From contig NZ_RJUA01000120.1 of assembly GCF_024343575.1 (NCBI RefSeq), positions 1 through 64,000 on the forward strand: 64,000 nucleotides of DNA. Reading direction: 5' to 3'. The notes below the pieces were generated by a model. That model was not told the origin of the DNA. It was given only the letters and a program-made list of their open reading frames with translations, and searched no databases. The position numbers and the translations under genes are program-made. Source of the DNA: Lacihabitans sp. LS3-19 (GTDB lineage Bacteria > Bacteroidota > Bacteroidia > Cytophagales > Spirosomataceae). Positions 25,962 through 35,349 of this stretch are shown here, piece by piece; the stretch's first letter is position 1, and each line of letters starts with the position of its first letter.

Positions 25962-27239
25962 TTACTCTTCGTAAGTGATAACTACTTTAATATCTTTACT
26001 TAATATACTAGTACTGTTTCCAGAAGTATTAACTATATATACAAAACTTCCATCATACAAATAGGAAAACTCAAAACCAGGAGCTCCAGTATAACCATTG
26101 CCTACCCAAGCATCTGCAGCAGAACCGTTGAATCTAACCAAAGCACTGATTGATATGATTTTAGAGGAAGTAACTCCATGTGCAATAGTAACACTTCCTC
26201 CTTGAGTGGAAGCTGTGGTGCCAATAAGTTTTTTTACTTTGATTTTAGGTGCATCCGAACCTAATTTGGTAAATCCATTAACTTCCAATGTAGCCCCAGG
26301 TGAGCTTGTTCCTATTCCCACTTTTCCATCACCTTTAAGATTTAAAGTGTTTTGACCTGTTCCACCATAATAAAAGGTCATTGTTGCATTCGCATCACTT
26401 CCTGAACCAGCAGAATAACCGTAAATATCCCAAAATCTGCTAGTTTGAGTAGAGTTAACATTAGTGAATCTAAGTCTTGAGCCATCTACAGCTTCACTTT
26501 CATGTAATGTTAGGGTAGATGAAGGACTGCCTGCACAGCAGGAGCTATTTCCTTCAATTACCATTTTGCCGCTTTGTGGTATTAAAGCTCCTATTCTAAT
26601 ATTTCCAGTAGGAGTCATTGCTAAATGTACCGTATTATTTGCACCAAACTGTAATTCCCCGTTTTCTCTGTTCATGATTTGAGCAGATTTAGGAAAGAAT
26701 AAACTATTGTAGTTTAAGCTAAGGTTTAGGCCGTCACTTGCGGTAGTTCCAGCGTCGGGATTTGTTATTTGGAAATTAGCAACGGTAGAAGCTTGTTTTT
26801 CATGTAAATGAAAAAGTGAACTTGGGCTCGAGATTCCCACTCCTACATTTCCATCATGATTAATAACCATTCTTTCATTTAAACTGAACGATCCGTTTGG
26901 TGTGTTCCAAAATGAAATTTTTGTGCCATTATTTGAAAATCCCCAATTTTCGGTGGCTTGAAACCTAATAGAAGCTTGATCTGAATGATTAGATGAGGTA
27001 TAATTTCCACCACCATTTAATGAAAATAAATAATCATTTAGCAAAGGCGTAGTTGGAGCAGCTAAAGTTCCTCTAAATCGTCTGCCTGAAATTCCGATAT
27101 TTATATCATTTGATCTGATTAAGCTATTATTTCCCGTGGTGGAATTTAAGCTCGAACTATTTGGCGTGATTTCAAAACTCTGAGCAAAGACACCCATCGA
27201 TAGAAATAACATTGTTAAGAAATAAATAATTTTTTTCAT
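25962..27239 (-). CDS. Secreted surface protein with VGIGT-type repeats
   Basis: The 425-residue protein has a signal peptide (IIYFLTMLFLSMGVFAQS, ending near residue 20). The mature region contains degenerate repeats of the form G-x-V-G-[VI]-G-x-S-S-P-x-x-x-[LF], for example NVGVGISSPSSLFHL and KVGIGTSSPGATLEVNG. These resemble tail-fibre or adhesin-like shaft repeats common in Bacteroidota secreted proteins. A cysteine pair lies in GNSSCCAGSPSSTL. No C-terminal sorting domain or chaperone-of-endosialidase domain is visible. The likely role is cell-surface or extracellular; partner unknown. It is the first gene of a two-gene operon with a LytTR regulator. Confidence 0.78.
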   Translation of the reverse strand: MKKIIYFLTMLFLSMGVFAQSFEITPNSSSLNSTTGNNSLIRSNDINIGISGRRFRGTLAAPTTPLLNDYLFSLNGGGNYTSSNHSDQASIRFQATENWGFSNNGTKISFWNTPNGSFSLNERMVINHDGNVGVGISSPSSLFHLHEKQASTVANFQITNPDAGTTASDGLNLSLNYNSLFFPKSAQIMNRENGELQFGANNTVHLAMTPTGNIRIGALIPQSGKMVIEGNSSCCAGSPSSTLTLHESEAVDGSRLRFTNVNSTQTSRFWDIYGYSAGSGSDANATMTFYYGGTGQNTLNLKGDGKVGIGTSSPGATLEVNGFTKLGSDAPKIKVKKLIGTTASTQGGSVTIAHGVTSSKIISISALVRFNGSAADAWVGNGYTGAPGFEFSYLYDGSFVYIVNTSGNSTSILSKDIKVVITYEE

Positions 27240-27391
27240 GATTTAATACAATTTTGTTTTGTAATCGAAATAATATTACAAAATTGCATAAGCCTTAAAT
27301 CTTAGAAAATCCTTCTTATTAGGGATTTGGCATCCTTAAATTAGGGGATATTATTAGGTTCTCAGTATTATCATTACCAAATTCAAATATT

Positions 27392-29257
27392 GTGAAGGTT
27401 AAAATTTTGTTTTTTTTGGTATTTTCATTTTGGAATACTCAAATTTTAGCTCAATCAAAAAAGACAATTGATAGCTTGAGAGTGCTATTGCCCGAAATTG
27501 AGAAAAATGATTCTTTGTTTTTTTTAGTAAATTCAAAATACTTTATAGATTATTACGCAAATACAAATCTTGATTCGAGTATTTATTTTATAGAAAAATC
27601 AATAAATATTGCTAAAAAAAACAAATGGCTGGGTAGCGAAATCGGCCTTTATTCATCTTTGGCTTTTGCTTACAATACAAAAGGTTTGGTTTTTAAGGCA
27701 ATCGAGATAAATTACCAAGCTCTTATGTTGGCCGAAAAAAACAAAAGACCTGAACTTTCATATCCGATCGAAAGGGTTTTAGGCGAATCCTACTTAAGTC
27801 TAAAACAGTATGAAAAGGCCAAGGATTTAATTTTTAAAGCGTACATAAATTCTATAAAATTTAAGGATCAATTTGAGCAATTTGCCAATCTTACTGCTTT
27901 AGGAAACTTATTTTTAGAATTAAAGGAATTAAAAGAGGCCGAATCCAATTATAGAAAAGCATTAGAATTGTCATCTGTTATGAATGACGCTCATTTTCAA
28001 GGCCTATCCTATCATAATTTGGCATTAGCACTCTCCAAACAAAATAAAAATGAAGAAGCCTTGCTTCTTTTTGACAAGAGTTTAAATCTTCATAAATCAG
28101 AAAATCATCAATATTCCTTAGGAAATCTTAAAGTAGATATTTCAGAAGTGCTTTTTTTAGAAAATCAGTTTAAAAAGTCTATTAAAAATGCAGAAGAGGC
28201 ATTGAATCACGGAAGTATTAGTAATTCTCCAGAGATTATTTCAAAAGCCAATTTTTTGTTATTTAAAAATCATAAAGCTCTGAAAAACAAGAATTTGGCT
28301 TTAAGCTTTTTTGAAAAGTATATTGCCCTCAAAGATAGTCTTAATCAAGAAGATTTTGAAAAGAGAATAAATTCCTTAAAACTGGAATATGACAATACGC
28401 TTAAAGAGGCCCAGATTAGTAGCCAAAAAGTAGAATTGTTAAAAAAAGATAATGAGAATCTTATTTTACATAGAAATAGAAACCTCTTTATTTCTATTTC
28501 GCTATTAGTGATATTGATTGCTAGCTTTTTGATTTTCAATCGTTTACAATTGAAAAAAATGAATAAGAATTTAGAAACAAAAATTGAAGAACGAACCTCA
28601 GAAATAGCAGAAGCAAATAGAGTTTTGATTAGAAAAAATGAAGAAATAAGTCAAGCTCTCTTTAAAGGTCAGAATATTGAAAGAAAAAGAGTAGCAAGCG
28701 AATTACATGATAATTTAAGTAGTTTATTATCAGCCTTAAAAATGAGTTTGAGTGCTATTAATACCCAAGGTTTTAACGATTCAGAAAAGCACATTTACAA
28801 AGGTGTTCAGGAAATGATGAGCAATGCCTATCGGGAAGTTAGGAACATTTCGCATAACATTCTACCAGAGGAATTAGAAACCTTAGGTTTGGCGGGTACT
28901 TTGCAGAATGTTTTCGAAAAAATAAATAGAGCTGGAAACCTTAAAATCGAATTTGAAAATACAACAAATCAAAGGTTTGATACGAAGATCGAATTTAACC
29001 TTTATAGTGTTTGCATGGAATTAATAAACAATATTATAAAGCATTCAGAGGCTTCAAAAGTAAAAATTTCTTTATCCGAAACTACTAATATTGCTGAATT
29101 AATTATATCTGACAATGGAAAAGGATTTTCCATCCAAGAAGTGTCGGGCAACGGTTTGAAAAACGTTAAAAATAGAATAGAGGCAATAAATGGCACTTTA
29201 AAAATAGATTCAAAACCGGAAGCAGGTACACAAATAAAAATTCATGTACCTGCTTAA
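27392..29257 (+). CDS. TPR-containing sensor histidine kinase (NarX/HisKA_3 type)
   Basis: The protein (621 aa, GTG start) has a signal peptide (ILFFLVFSFWNTQILAQS), then a periplasmic array of TPR-like helices (residues ~30-340), a coiled coil, one transmembrane segment (LFISISLLVILIASFLIF, about 366-383) and a second coiled coil. The HisKA_3 phosphoacceptor is ERKRVASELHDNLSSLL, His439. A C-terminal HATPase_c follows with ELINNIIKHSEA (N box), DNGKGF (G1) and GNGLKNVKNRIEAINGTL. Such kinases pair with NarL-type regulators; one is encoded convergently at 29653-30294. The signal is unknown. Confidence 0.9.
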   Translation: MKVKILFFLVFSFWNTQILAQSKKTIDSLRVLLPEIEKNDSLFFLVNSKYFIDYYANTNLDSSIYFIEKSINIAKKNKWLGSEIGLYSSLAFAYNTKGLVFKAIEINYQALMLAEKNKRPELSYPIERVLGESYLSLKQYEKAKDLIFKAYINSIKFKDQFEQFANLTALGNLFLELKELKEAESNYRKALELSSVMNDAHFQGLSYHNLALALSKQNKNEEALLLFDKSLNLHKSENHQYSLGNLKVDISEVLFLENQFKKSIKNAEEALNHGSISNSPEIISKANFLLFKNHKALKNKNLALSFFEKYIALKDSLNQEDFEKRINSLKLEYDNTLKEAQISSQKVELLKKDNENLILHRNRNLFISISLLVILIASFLIFNRLQLKKMNKNLETKIEERTSEIAEANRVLIRKNEEISQALFKGQNIERKRVASELHDNLSSLLSALKMSLSAINTQGFNDSEKHIYKGVQEMMSNAYREVRNISHNILPEELETLGLAGTLQNVFEKINRAGNLKIEFENTTNQRFDTKIEFNLYSVCMELINNIIKHSEASKVKISLSETTNIAELIISDNGKGFSIQEVSGNGLKNVKNRIEAINGTLKIDSKPEAGTQIKIHVPA

Positions 29258-29259
29258 TT

Positions 29260-29640
29260 TTATCCACGAAAAACCCTAACCGCCTGTCTGATAGATATTG
29301 TTGAAGGTGGATATGGATTTTTAGGTTTTACAAACTCTGTTCCAAACCCTGGTCTTATATCAAATATGACATTTGTTGCTTTAGTCATTCTTGCCAATTC
29401 ATATTTCGTAAATTTCATTAAAAAGGTAAAATTTCCCTGCTTGTCTTTTTCCGTTACATAAATAACATTGCTCTTGGACGTTTGGAACACTTTATTGTTG
29501 ATTAAAAAAGTGATTTTTTTATCACCTTGGCCATAATAATAATCTCCTTCTAATTGTAAATAGTAATACTCATTTTTCATTGCTTTCATACATTTTTTTA
29601 TACAAAATTGATTAAACTGCTTTTCTGAGTCAATCCCCAA
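29260..29640 (-). CDS. Small protein of unknown function between kinase and regulator
   Basis: I do not recognise this protein. The open frame begins with TTG (126 residues); ATGs at 29589 (109 aa) and 29580 are likelier starts. It is basic and aromatic (NEYYYLQLEGDYYYGQGDKKITFLINNK), predicted beta-rich, with no signal peptide or TM segment, and ends in PPSTISIRQAVRVFRG. Its stop is 2 bp from the converging kinase stop, and it follows the response-regulator gene by 12-63 bp depending on its start, so it may belong to that transcript. Confidence 0.6.
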   Translation of the reverse strand: MGIDSEKQFNQFCIKKCMKAMKNEYYYLQLEGDYYYGQGDKKITFLINNKVFQTSKSNVIYVTEKDKQGNFTFLMKFTKYELARMTKATNVIFDIRPGFGTEFVKPKNPYPPSTISIRQAVRVFRG

Positions 29641-29652
29641 ATTTGAGGATTT

Positions 29653-30294
29653 TTAAATAATTCCAAACTTTATGGCAAATTTCACGAGTCCTACTGATGA
29701 ATTTACGCCGATTTTTTGGAACAAATGTTTTCGGTGTGTTTCTACAGTACTCGGGCTAATGAAAAGTTTTTCGGCAATTTCAGTTCCTGACATTTCAGCA
29801 ACAATGAGTTTTAAAACCTCTATTTCTCTTTGCGAAAGCTCCACTTTAGGCAGTTCGTCAGCCATTTCTTCGGTCTGGATTTCGGCCAATTTATCCATTG
29901 CGAGGTCATTGTAGTACCTTTTCCCAATGGCCAAATTTCTTATTGCCGTCTCAAGCTCCTCTTTTTCAGCACTTTTAAATATGTAGCCATTGGCTCCTGC
30001 ACGAAGAGCGTCCTTAATTGTTTCACCTTCTTCTGATACCGAAAGAACTAAAATCTTAATTTTTGGATAGCCTGCCTTCACTTTTATGGTTAATTCAATA
30101 CCATTCATTATGGGCATTCCAATGTCCGTCATGATAATATCAGGTTGCTGTTTTTCCAAAAATAATAGAGCATCTCTTCCATTCGCTGTTTTTCCAATAA
30201 CCTCTACTCCGTCAATAGTTCCTACCAACAGTGCCAAACTTTCACATAAAATTTTATGGTCTTCTACAATTAGGATTTTTAAGTTTTCTGACAT
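29653..30294 (-). CDS. NarL/LuxR-type response regulator
   Basis: The 213-residue protein has an N-terminal receiver domain with the acidic pair Glu11-Asp12, phosphoacceptor Asp57 (IIMTDIGMP), the switch region ILVLSVS and Lys in YIFKSA. A C-terminal LuxR helix-turn-helix follows: LSQREIEVLKLIVAEMSGTEIAEKLFISPSTVETHRKHLFQKIG. It is a cytoplasmic transcription factor, most likely phosphorylated by the HisKA_3 kinase at 27392, which faces it. Targets are unknown. Confidence 0.93.
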   Translation of the reverse strand: MSENLKILIVEDHKILCESLALLVGTIDGVEVIGKTANGRDALLFLEKQQPDIIMTDIGMPIMNGIELTIKVKAGYPKIKILVLSVSEEGETIKDALRAGANGYIFKSAEKEELETAIRNLAIGKRYYNDLAMDKLAEIQTEEMADELPKVELSQREIEVLKLIVAEMSGTEIAEKLFISPSTVETHRKHLFQKIGVNSSVGLVKFAIKFGII

Positions 30295-30418
30295 TTGGGT
30301 TTTATTGATTTTTCGCTCAAATTTTCACTTTCTCAACAAATATATTTAATACTTTCAACAAATTTGTACAATCAACAGCCTTAAAAACTATTCTTCACTA
30401 TCGTTTTAAAAAAATCCT

Positions 30419-30426
30419 TATTTTTG
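30419..30426 (+). promoter_or_regulatory. Putative -7 element for dapA
   Basis: TATTTTTG matches the Bacteroidota -7 consensus TAnnTTTG and lies 17 bp upstream of the dapA start. A clear TTTG -33 box at proper spacing is not seen, so confidence is limited. Confidence 0.4.
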
Positions 30427-30442
30427 CAAAAAAATATAACGG

Positions 30443-31330
30443 ATGGAACATCGCCTTAAAGGAGTAGGGGTGGCATTGATAACCCCTTTTAATGAAGATA
30501 ACACAATAGATTTTGCTGGATTAAAAAAGCTGATAGATTTTAATTCGGAAAATGGCACGGATTATTTGGTAGTTAACGGTACAACTGGCGAATCGGCCAC
30601 TACTACACCAGATGAAAAACTTGCGATTTTGGATTTTGTAAAAAAGAACAATTCAAAAAATCTACCTATAGTTTATGGTATCGGGTCAAACAATACTGCA
30701 GATGTTATAAACAGACTGAAAAACAATGACTTGTCAGGTGTTGTGGCTATTCTTTCAGTTTGTCCATATTATGTAAAACCTTCTCAAGCTGGTATCATTG
30801 CCCATTTTACGGCGATAGCGGATGCTTCTCCACTTCCTATAATATTGTACAATGTGCCTGGAAGAACAGTGACTTCCATGAATGTGAGCACGATTTTGGA
30901 GCTTTGTAAGCATCCAAATATTATTGGTTTAAAAGATGCGTCTTGTAGTATGGAAATAGCACTTGAGTTATCTAAAAAACTACCAAGCGATTTTCTTTTG
31001 GTTTCTGGCGATGATAATTTAGTAACACCACAAATCAGTTTGGGTTACAGAGGTGTTATTTCAGTGATTGCCAATGGCTTTCCAAAAGAATTTGCAGAAA
31101 TGACACATGCGGCTTTAGAAGGTGACTTCAAAACGGCCTCGAAAATTCAAGAACGTTTCTTAGATTTTGACACCTTATTGTACGTCGAATCTAATCCTGT
31201 TGGCATCAAAATGGTTTGCGAAATCCGTGGAATATGTGATGGTAGAGTAAGATTACCATTGGTAAAAGCCACAGATGGTCTGAAATCACAATTGATTGAA
31301 TCTATGAAAAAAGAGGGATTCTTAAATTGA
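30443..31330 (+). CDS. dapA: 4-hydroxy-tetrahydrodipicolinate synthase
   Basis: This lysine/diaminopimelate-pathway enzyme condenses pyruvate with aspartate semialdehyde. The 295-residue length and motifs fit: GVGVALITPFNEDNTID, LVVNGTTGESATTTPDEK, the catalytic Tyr136 in ILYNVPGRT and the Schiff-base Lys164 in IIGLKDAS. VSGDDNLVTPQISLGYRGVISVIAN is the conserved C-terminal barrel segment. Its last base is shared with the ATG of the next gene, a PAP2 phosphatase, suggesting co-translation. Confidence 0.96.
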   Translation: MEHRLKGVGVALITPFNEDNTIDFAGLKKLIDFNSENGTDYLVVNGTTGESATTTPDEKLAILDFVKKNNSKNLPIVYGIGSNNTADVINRLKNNDLSGVVAILSVCPYYVKPSQAGIIAHFTAIADASPLPIILYNVPGRTVTSMNVSTILELCKHPNIIGLKDASCSMEIALELSKKLPSDFLLVSGDDNLVTPQISLGYRGVISVIANGFPKEFAEMTHAALEGDFKTASKIQERFLDFDTLLYVESNPVGIKMVCEIRGICDGRVRLPLVKATDGLKSQLIESMKKEGFLN

Positions 31331-31944
31331 TGAAAATACTCAAAGCAATATTTTTTTTACTAGTTTTTCAACAAGGTTTTGGCCAAAATTTTGATTTTAG
31401 GGCTTTACGAAAAATTAACCTAAATCGTATGGCCTCGTATGATCCGCAAATGCAGTTTCTTACGAACACTTCTGATTTTGTGGCAATGGGCACACCTTTG
31501 ACACTTTTAGCTGTTGGATATTTAAAAAAAGACGCTAGCATTAAAAAAGAAGGATATAATGCCGCCGTGGCTACTTTTGGAACCTATGGCGTAGCCTATA
31601 TCCTAAAAAAAGCTGTAAATAGACCCCGACCGTATGTTACATATCCAGTAATTCAAAATTATGAAGTGGTAACCGACGGATCGTTTCCATCAGGAAGTAC
31701 TGCTTTAGCTTTTTCTGCTGCAACGTCATTATCATTGAGTTATCCAAAATGGTATGTAATCGCACCTTCGGCAATTTATGCTAGCGGAATTGCTTATTCG
31801 CGTTTACATTTAGGAGCACATTATCCGTCTGATGTTTTGGCAGGGGCGGTGATAGGGGCAGGTTCTGCATATCTTTCTCGACAGCTTAACAGGTTGTTAG
31901 TCAATGAATACCGCAAAAGGAAGGTAAATACTACAACTTTTTAG
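31330..31944 (+). CDS. PAP2-family phosphatase, secreted
   Basis: A signal peptide (KILKAIFFLLVFQQGFGQ) precedes the PAP2 domain, which shows all three phosphatase motifs: KKAVNRPRPY, PSGSTALAFS and SRLHLGAHYPSDVLAG. Members dephosphorylate lipid phosphates such as undecaprenyl diphosphate or phosphatidate at the membrane. The frame is open to a TTG at 31327, but the ATG at 31330, sharing one base with the dapA stop, is preferred (204 residues). The hydrophobic segments are short for a six-TM PAP2 protein, so it may be a periplasmic, membrane-associated variant. Substrate unknown. Confidence 0.88.
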   Translation: MKILKAIFFLLVFQQGFGQNFDFRALRKINLNRMASYDPQMQFLTNTSDFVAMGTPLTLLAVGYLKKDASIKKEGYNAAVATFGTYGVAYILKKAVNRPRPYVTYPVIQNYEVVTDGSFPSGSTALAFSAATSLSLSYPKWYVIAPSAIYASGIAYSRLHLGAHYPSDVLAGAVIGAGSAYLSRQLNRLLVNEYRKRKVNTTTF

Positions 31945-31968
31945 GTATTTTAATTGTTTCAACATAAG

Positions 31969-32106
31969 ATGGTAAAAAAGGAAAAAATAATCAGCTATTT
32001 AAAAAAGCTCGGCTGGGCAGGTTTTTTCTTTTTCCTGATCAAAGGCCTAACTTTATATGTTTTGCTGCCTTTTTTGTTTACACGAGGTCTTCTAAATTGT
32101 GAGTAA
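31969..32106 (+). CDS. 45-residue single-TM membrane protein
   Basis: This short gene starts at an ATG 24 bp after the PAP2 stop. The product has a basic N-terminus (MVKKEKIISYLKKLGW), one hydrophobic segment from about residue 16 to 37 (AGFFFFLIKGLTLYVLLPFL) and a short polar tail ending NCE. Small proteins with a K-K-[LI]-G-W-x-G-F-[LF]-F-F-L-I-K-G-L core are frequent in Bacteroidota and are often mislabelled as an alanyl-tRNA synthetase fragment. I believe this is a member. Function is unknown; it probably sits in the inner membrane. It may be co-transcribed with dapA/PAP2 or with copA. Confidence 0.7.
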   Translation: MVKKEKIISYLKKLGWAGFFFFLIKGLTLYVLLPFLFTRGLLNCE

Positions 32107-32136
32107 ATCAAAAATGGTTTATCACAAAAAATAATA

Positions 32137-34491
32137 ATGAAAAGCTATTTTATTGAGTTTGAAGAGGATGTAAAAAAAACTGAACTAGAAAAACTTCAGC
32201 ATCTGCCGTTTTTTACTAAGGAAAATTTAAAACTTGAAAAAGATGGACTTAGAATTTTTTCGGATGATCTTTCCGAAGTTCTTCCAGAAGCAATTGAACT
32301 ATTAAAATTCAACGAAATTGTGGTTGAAACTACCAGAAAAACTTTTAAAGTTTTGGGCTATAGCTGTGCTTCCTGTGCAAACAGTGCCGAAACGATCCTA
32401 AAATACGTCGATGGCGTAATTTCTTCTTCTGCCAACTATCCCAATCATTCGGTGACTGCTGAATATTTACCTGCCCTCACAAATCCTGAGGAATTCAAAA
32501 GTAGTTTAGCTGAAATAGGTTTTGAATTGGTTCTGGATAAAAATTTCGATAAAGTCAATGAAGAAAAATTCAAGATTCAAAAACGTGATTTGATATTATC
32601 GGGTATTTTCGCATTGCCGCTTTTTGCTATTGGTATGTTTTTTATGGATTGGAAACCAGGACAATATATCATGTGGGCTTTGAGTACGCCTTTGGTATTT
32701 TATTTTGGCAGACATTTTTTTGTTAATGCATGGCAAAGACTCAATAAATTTGACTCCAATATGGACACTTTGGTAGCATTAAGTATTGGCGTTGCCTATA
32801 TTTTTAGTGTTGTTAATATTTTATTCCCCGATTTGCTGCATCAACATCAACATGCTCAGATATACTTTGAGTCTGCCGGAATAGTTGTATTTTTTGTGCT
32901 TTTGGGTAAATATCTCGAAGACACCGCAAAAAACAGGGCCTCAGATGGTATCAAAAAATTAATGGATCTCAATGCCAAAAGTGTTAGAGTAATTAAAGAT
33001 GGAGAGGTCAGTGAAAAAGAAATAGAAGAAGTTGAAAACAAAGAGATTGTAAGAGTTTTGGCAGGTGAAAAAATACCTTTGGATGGTATAATTATAAAAG
33101 GCGAATCGAGTGTAAATGAGAGCATGATCACTGGAGAACCTTTACCAAAGACCAAGTCGGTAGGAGATACTGTATTTGCAGGAACGATAAATATAGAAGG
33201 TGTCTTAGACTTTGAAACCTCTAAAATATTTTCAGAAACTTACTTGGCAAGTATTATTGAGAAAGTAGAGACTGCACTTTCAACTAAAGCTCCAATACAA
33301 AAAAAAGTAGATAAAATATCAAAGGTATTTGTGCCTCTGGTAATTGGCGTAGCTATTTTGAGCTTTTTGGTCTGGTATTTTGCTTTTGGTAACCAGAACA
33401 TGGCTATTTTGACTTTTATCACGGTTTTGGTAGTGGCATGTCCTTGTGCTATGGGTTTGGCAACTCCCACAGCTCTCATGGTGGGCATAGGCAAAGGAGC
33501 ACAAAATGGAATCCTGATAAAAAATGCTGAATCCCTCGAAAGAGCCGGAAAAGTAAGTGATTTGACATTGGATAAAACCGGTACCATTACTCAAGGTAAA
33601 CCTTTGGTGTTAAGCGAAATAGAATATTCCGATGAAAAAGAAATTTTGGTAGCGATCGAACAAAATTCAACACATCCTTTGGCTCAAGCTATTGTTAAGT
33701 ATTATAATTTGAAAACAAATATAGTTTTAGGAAAAACCGAAAATTTCCCGGGAAAAGGATTAAAAACGACCTTTGAAAATGAGAACTATTTTGTAGGAAA
33801 TATCGCTTGGCTAAAAGAAAACAAAATCCTTTTAAATCAAAAACAAGAAAAGGATTTAGCGAAAATAACAGAAAATGGAAATTCAATTGTACTTTTTGCC
33901 AATTCTACGTCTTTGCTTTCAATTATAGAGATTGGTGATGATTTAAAACCGGGTATTGAAAAGGATATTTTGGAAATCCAAAACAGTGGTATTGAAATAC
34001 ATTTATTGTCAGGTGATAATAGTAAAGCTGTTGAAAAACTAGCCAAATCTTTAAATATTAAGCATTTTATAGGAGATTTACTTCCTGAACAAAAAGCAGA
34101 ATATATTGACAAATTAAAAACAGAAGGTAAAGTAGTGGGAATGGTGGGCGACGGTATAAACGACACCGTAGCATTTACCTCAGCTGATGTTTCGATAGCT
34201 ATGAGCGATGGCTCAGACGTAGCGAAAGAGATAGCTGACATTACGATTTTGGGGCATGATTTGTCAAGAGTAAAAAAAGCCATTACTTTGTCAAAAAATA
34301 CGAGTGCTGTAATAAACCAAAATTTGTTTTGGGCATTCTTTTACAATGTTTTGGCTATTCCTGTTGCCTCAGGAGCATTGTTTTACAGTTTGGGCTTTAT
34401 GATGCAACCTATGGTAGCCAGTGCAGCCATGGCCATGAGTTCAATAACTGTAGTAAGCAATAGTTTAAGGTTAAAATTTAAAAAAATATAA
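32137..34491 (+). CDS. copA: Copper-translocating P1B-type ATPase
   Basis: The 784-residue pump exports Cu(+) from the cytoplasm. After a degenerate N-terminal segment there is an HMA metal-binding domain with GYSCASC (Cys77, Cys80), then the TM domain, the actuator loop motif [17 protein letters not shown], the transmembrane CPC (Cys435-Pro-Cys437), the phosphorylation site [11 protein letters not shown] (Asp479), the P1B His-Pro dipeptide in STHPLAQA, and GDGIND. The last TM region has [16 protein letters not shown], the Met/Ser-Ser pattern typical of CopA rather than zinc or cadmium pumps. A copper-chaperone-like HMA protein follows beyond a tandem repeat block, supporting copper as substrate. 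The final codons resemble the spacer of that repeat. Confidence 0.93.
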   Translation: MKSYFIEFEEDVKKTELEKLQHLPFFTKENLKLEKDGLRIFSDDLSEVLPEAIELLKFNEIVVETTRKTFKVLGYSCASCANSAETILKYVDGVISSSANYPNHSVTAEYLPALTNPEEFKSSLAEIGFELVLDKNFDKVNEEKFKIQKRDLILSGIFALPLFAIGMFFMDWKPGQYIMWALSTPLVFYFGRHFFVNAWQRLNKFDSNMDTLVALSIGVAYIFSVVNILFPDLLHQHQHAQIYFESAGIVVFFVLLGKYLEDTAKNRASDGIKKLMDLNAKSVRVIKDGEVSEKEIEEVENKEIVRVLAGEKIPLDGIIIKGESSVNESMITGEPLPKTKSVGDTVFAGTINIEGVLDFETSKIFSETYLASIIEKVETALSTKAPIQKKVDKISKVFVPLVIGVAILSFLVWYFAFGNQNMAILTFITVLVVACPCAMGLATPTALMVGIGKGAQNGILIKNAESLERAGKVSDLTLDKTGTITQGKPLVLSEIEYSDEKEILVAIEQNSTHPLAQAIVKYYNLKTNIVLGKTENFPGKGLKTTFENENYFVGNIAWLKENKILLNQKQEKDLAKITENGNSIVLFANSTSLLSIIEIGDDLKPGIEKDILEIQNSGIEIHLLSGDNSKAVEKLAKSLNIKHFIGDLLPEQKAEYIDKLKTEGKVVGMVGDGINDTVAFTSADVSIAMSDGSDVAKEIADITILGHDLSRVKKAITLSKNTSAVINQNLFWAFFYNVLAIPVASGALFYSLGFMMQPMVASAAMAMSSITVVSNSLRLKFKKI

Positions 34492-34500
34492 TTGATTAAT

Positions 34501-35110
34501 TTAGAACACAGATAACACGGATTGAACAGATCAACACAGATTTTTTATCAAATTTAAATCTTAGATGACGCAGATTTAGCAAAATTCTTAAGGCCGTAGC
34601 TTAAATTATATCAGTGAAAATCATGTCTAATCTGTGTCATCTGTGTTCCATAAAAAATCTCACTGTGCGTTGGATATTTCCTTCGTACGAGGGAATTAAG
34701 ATTAAAATTAAAAAAAATAATAGGTTAATTTAGAACACAGATAACACGGATTGAACAGATGATCACAGATTTTTTATCAAATTTAAATCTTAGATGACGT
34801 AAATTTAGCAAAGTCCTTAAAGCCGTGGCTCAAATTATATCAGTGAAAATCATGTCTAATAAGTGTCATCTGTGTTCCATAAAAAATCTCGCTGTGCGAT
34901 GGATATTTCCTTCGTACGTGGGAATTAAGATTAAAATTAAAAAAAAATAATATGTTAATTTAGAACACAGATAACACGGATTGAACAGATCAACACAGAT
35001 TTTTTATCAAATTTAAATCTTTGATGACGCAAATTTAGCAAAGTCCTTAAAGCCGTGGCTCAAATTATTATAGTGAAAATCATGTCTAATCTGTGTCATC
35101 TGTGTTCCAA
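34501..35110. repeat. Tandem ~230-bp repeat, 2.7 copies, each with a 148-bp element bearing terminal inverted repeats
   Basis: Three 148-bp elements lie at 34502-34649, 34731-34878 and 34961-35108, separated by two nearly identical ~81-bp spacers, giving periods of 229 and 230 bp. Each element opens with GAACACAGATAACACGGATT and closes with AATCTGTGTCATCTGTGTTC (copy 2 varies), which are near-perfect inverted repeats of each other. Copies differ by scattered substitutions, so the duplication is not brand new. The spacer's right end resembles the final codons of copA (about 34465-34500), suggesting the duplicated unit began there. No ORF is carried. It looks like a MITE- or REP-like element that was tandemly amplified. 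Confidence 0.9.
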
Positions 35111-35145
35111 TTAAAATAGGTATTCGAAATAAAACAACAAACAAA

Positions 35146-35349
35146 ATGAAATTCAAATCAAATATTAATTGTCAGAATTGCATAGCAAAAGTTAAAAATA
35201 CACTAGACACCCTAGTAGGATCAGACGCTTGGAAAGTTGACACTGATAATCCCGCAAAAATTCTTGAAGTTTCAAACACTTCAGTTTCTCCTTCGGAGAT
35301 TATCAATAAACTGAAAAGAATTGGTTTTAATGCTGAGGAGGTGGGGTGA
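35146..35349 (+). CDS. HMA-domain copper-chaperone-like protein
   Basis: At 67 residues the protein is a single heavy-metal-associated domain. The metal motif is NINCQNCIAKV (Cys9, Cys12), followed by a beta-alpha-beta pattern and SPSEIINKLKRIGFNAEEV, typical of CopZ/Atx1 folds. It probably passes Cu(+) to the CopA-type ATPase encoded upstream, from which it is separated by the tandem repeat block. The 3' end overlaps the 3' end of the converging vapC-like pseudogene by 23 bp. Confidence 0.85.
   Translation: MKFKSNINCQNCIAKVKNTLDTLVGSDAWKVDTDNPAKILEVSNTSVSPSEIINKLKRIGFNAEEVG

Noticed and set aside
34136-34200. CopA hinge reads [10 protein letters not shown], lacking the usual Pro after N-D-x
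   Set aside because: As I recall, Bacteroidota copper ATPases often differ at this position, so I do not treat it as a sign of inactivation; all catalytic residues are present.
33837-34283. 148-codon minus-strand frame inside copA
   Set aside because: It is opposite a clearly conserved P-type ATPase region (GDGIND and hinge), so it is a shadow frame.
34501-35110. Repeated blocks that might be taken for a CRISPR array
   Set aside because: Units are 148 bp with terminal inverted repeats, and the spacers are identical to each other; there are no short direct repeats with unique spacers and no cas genes.
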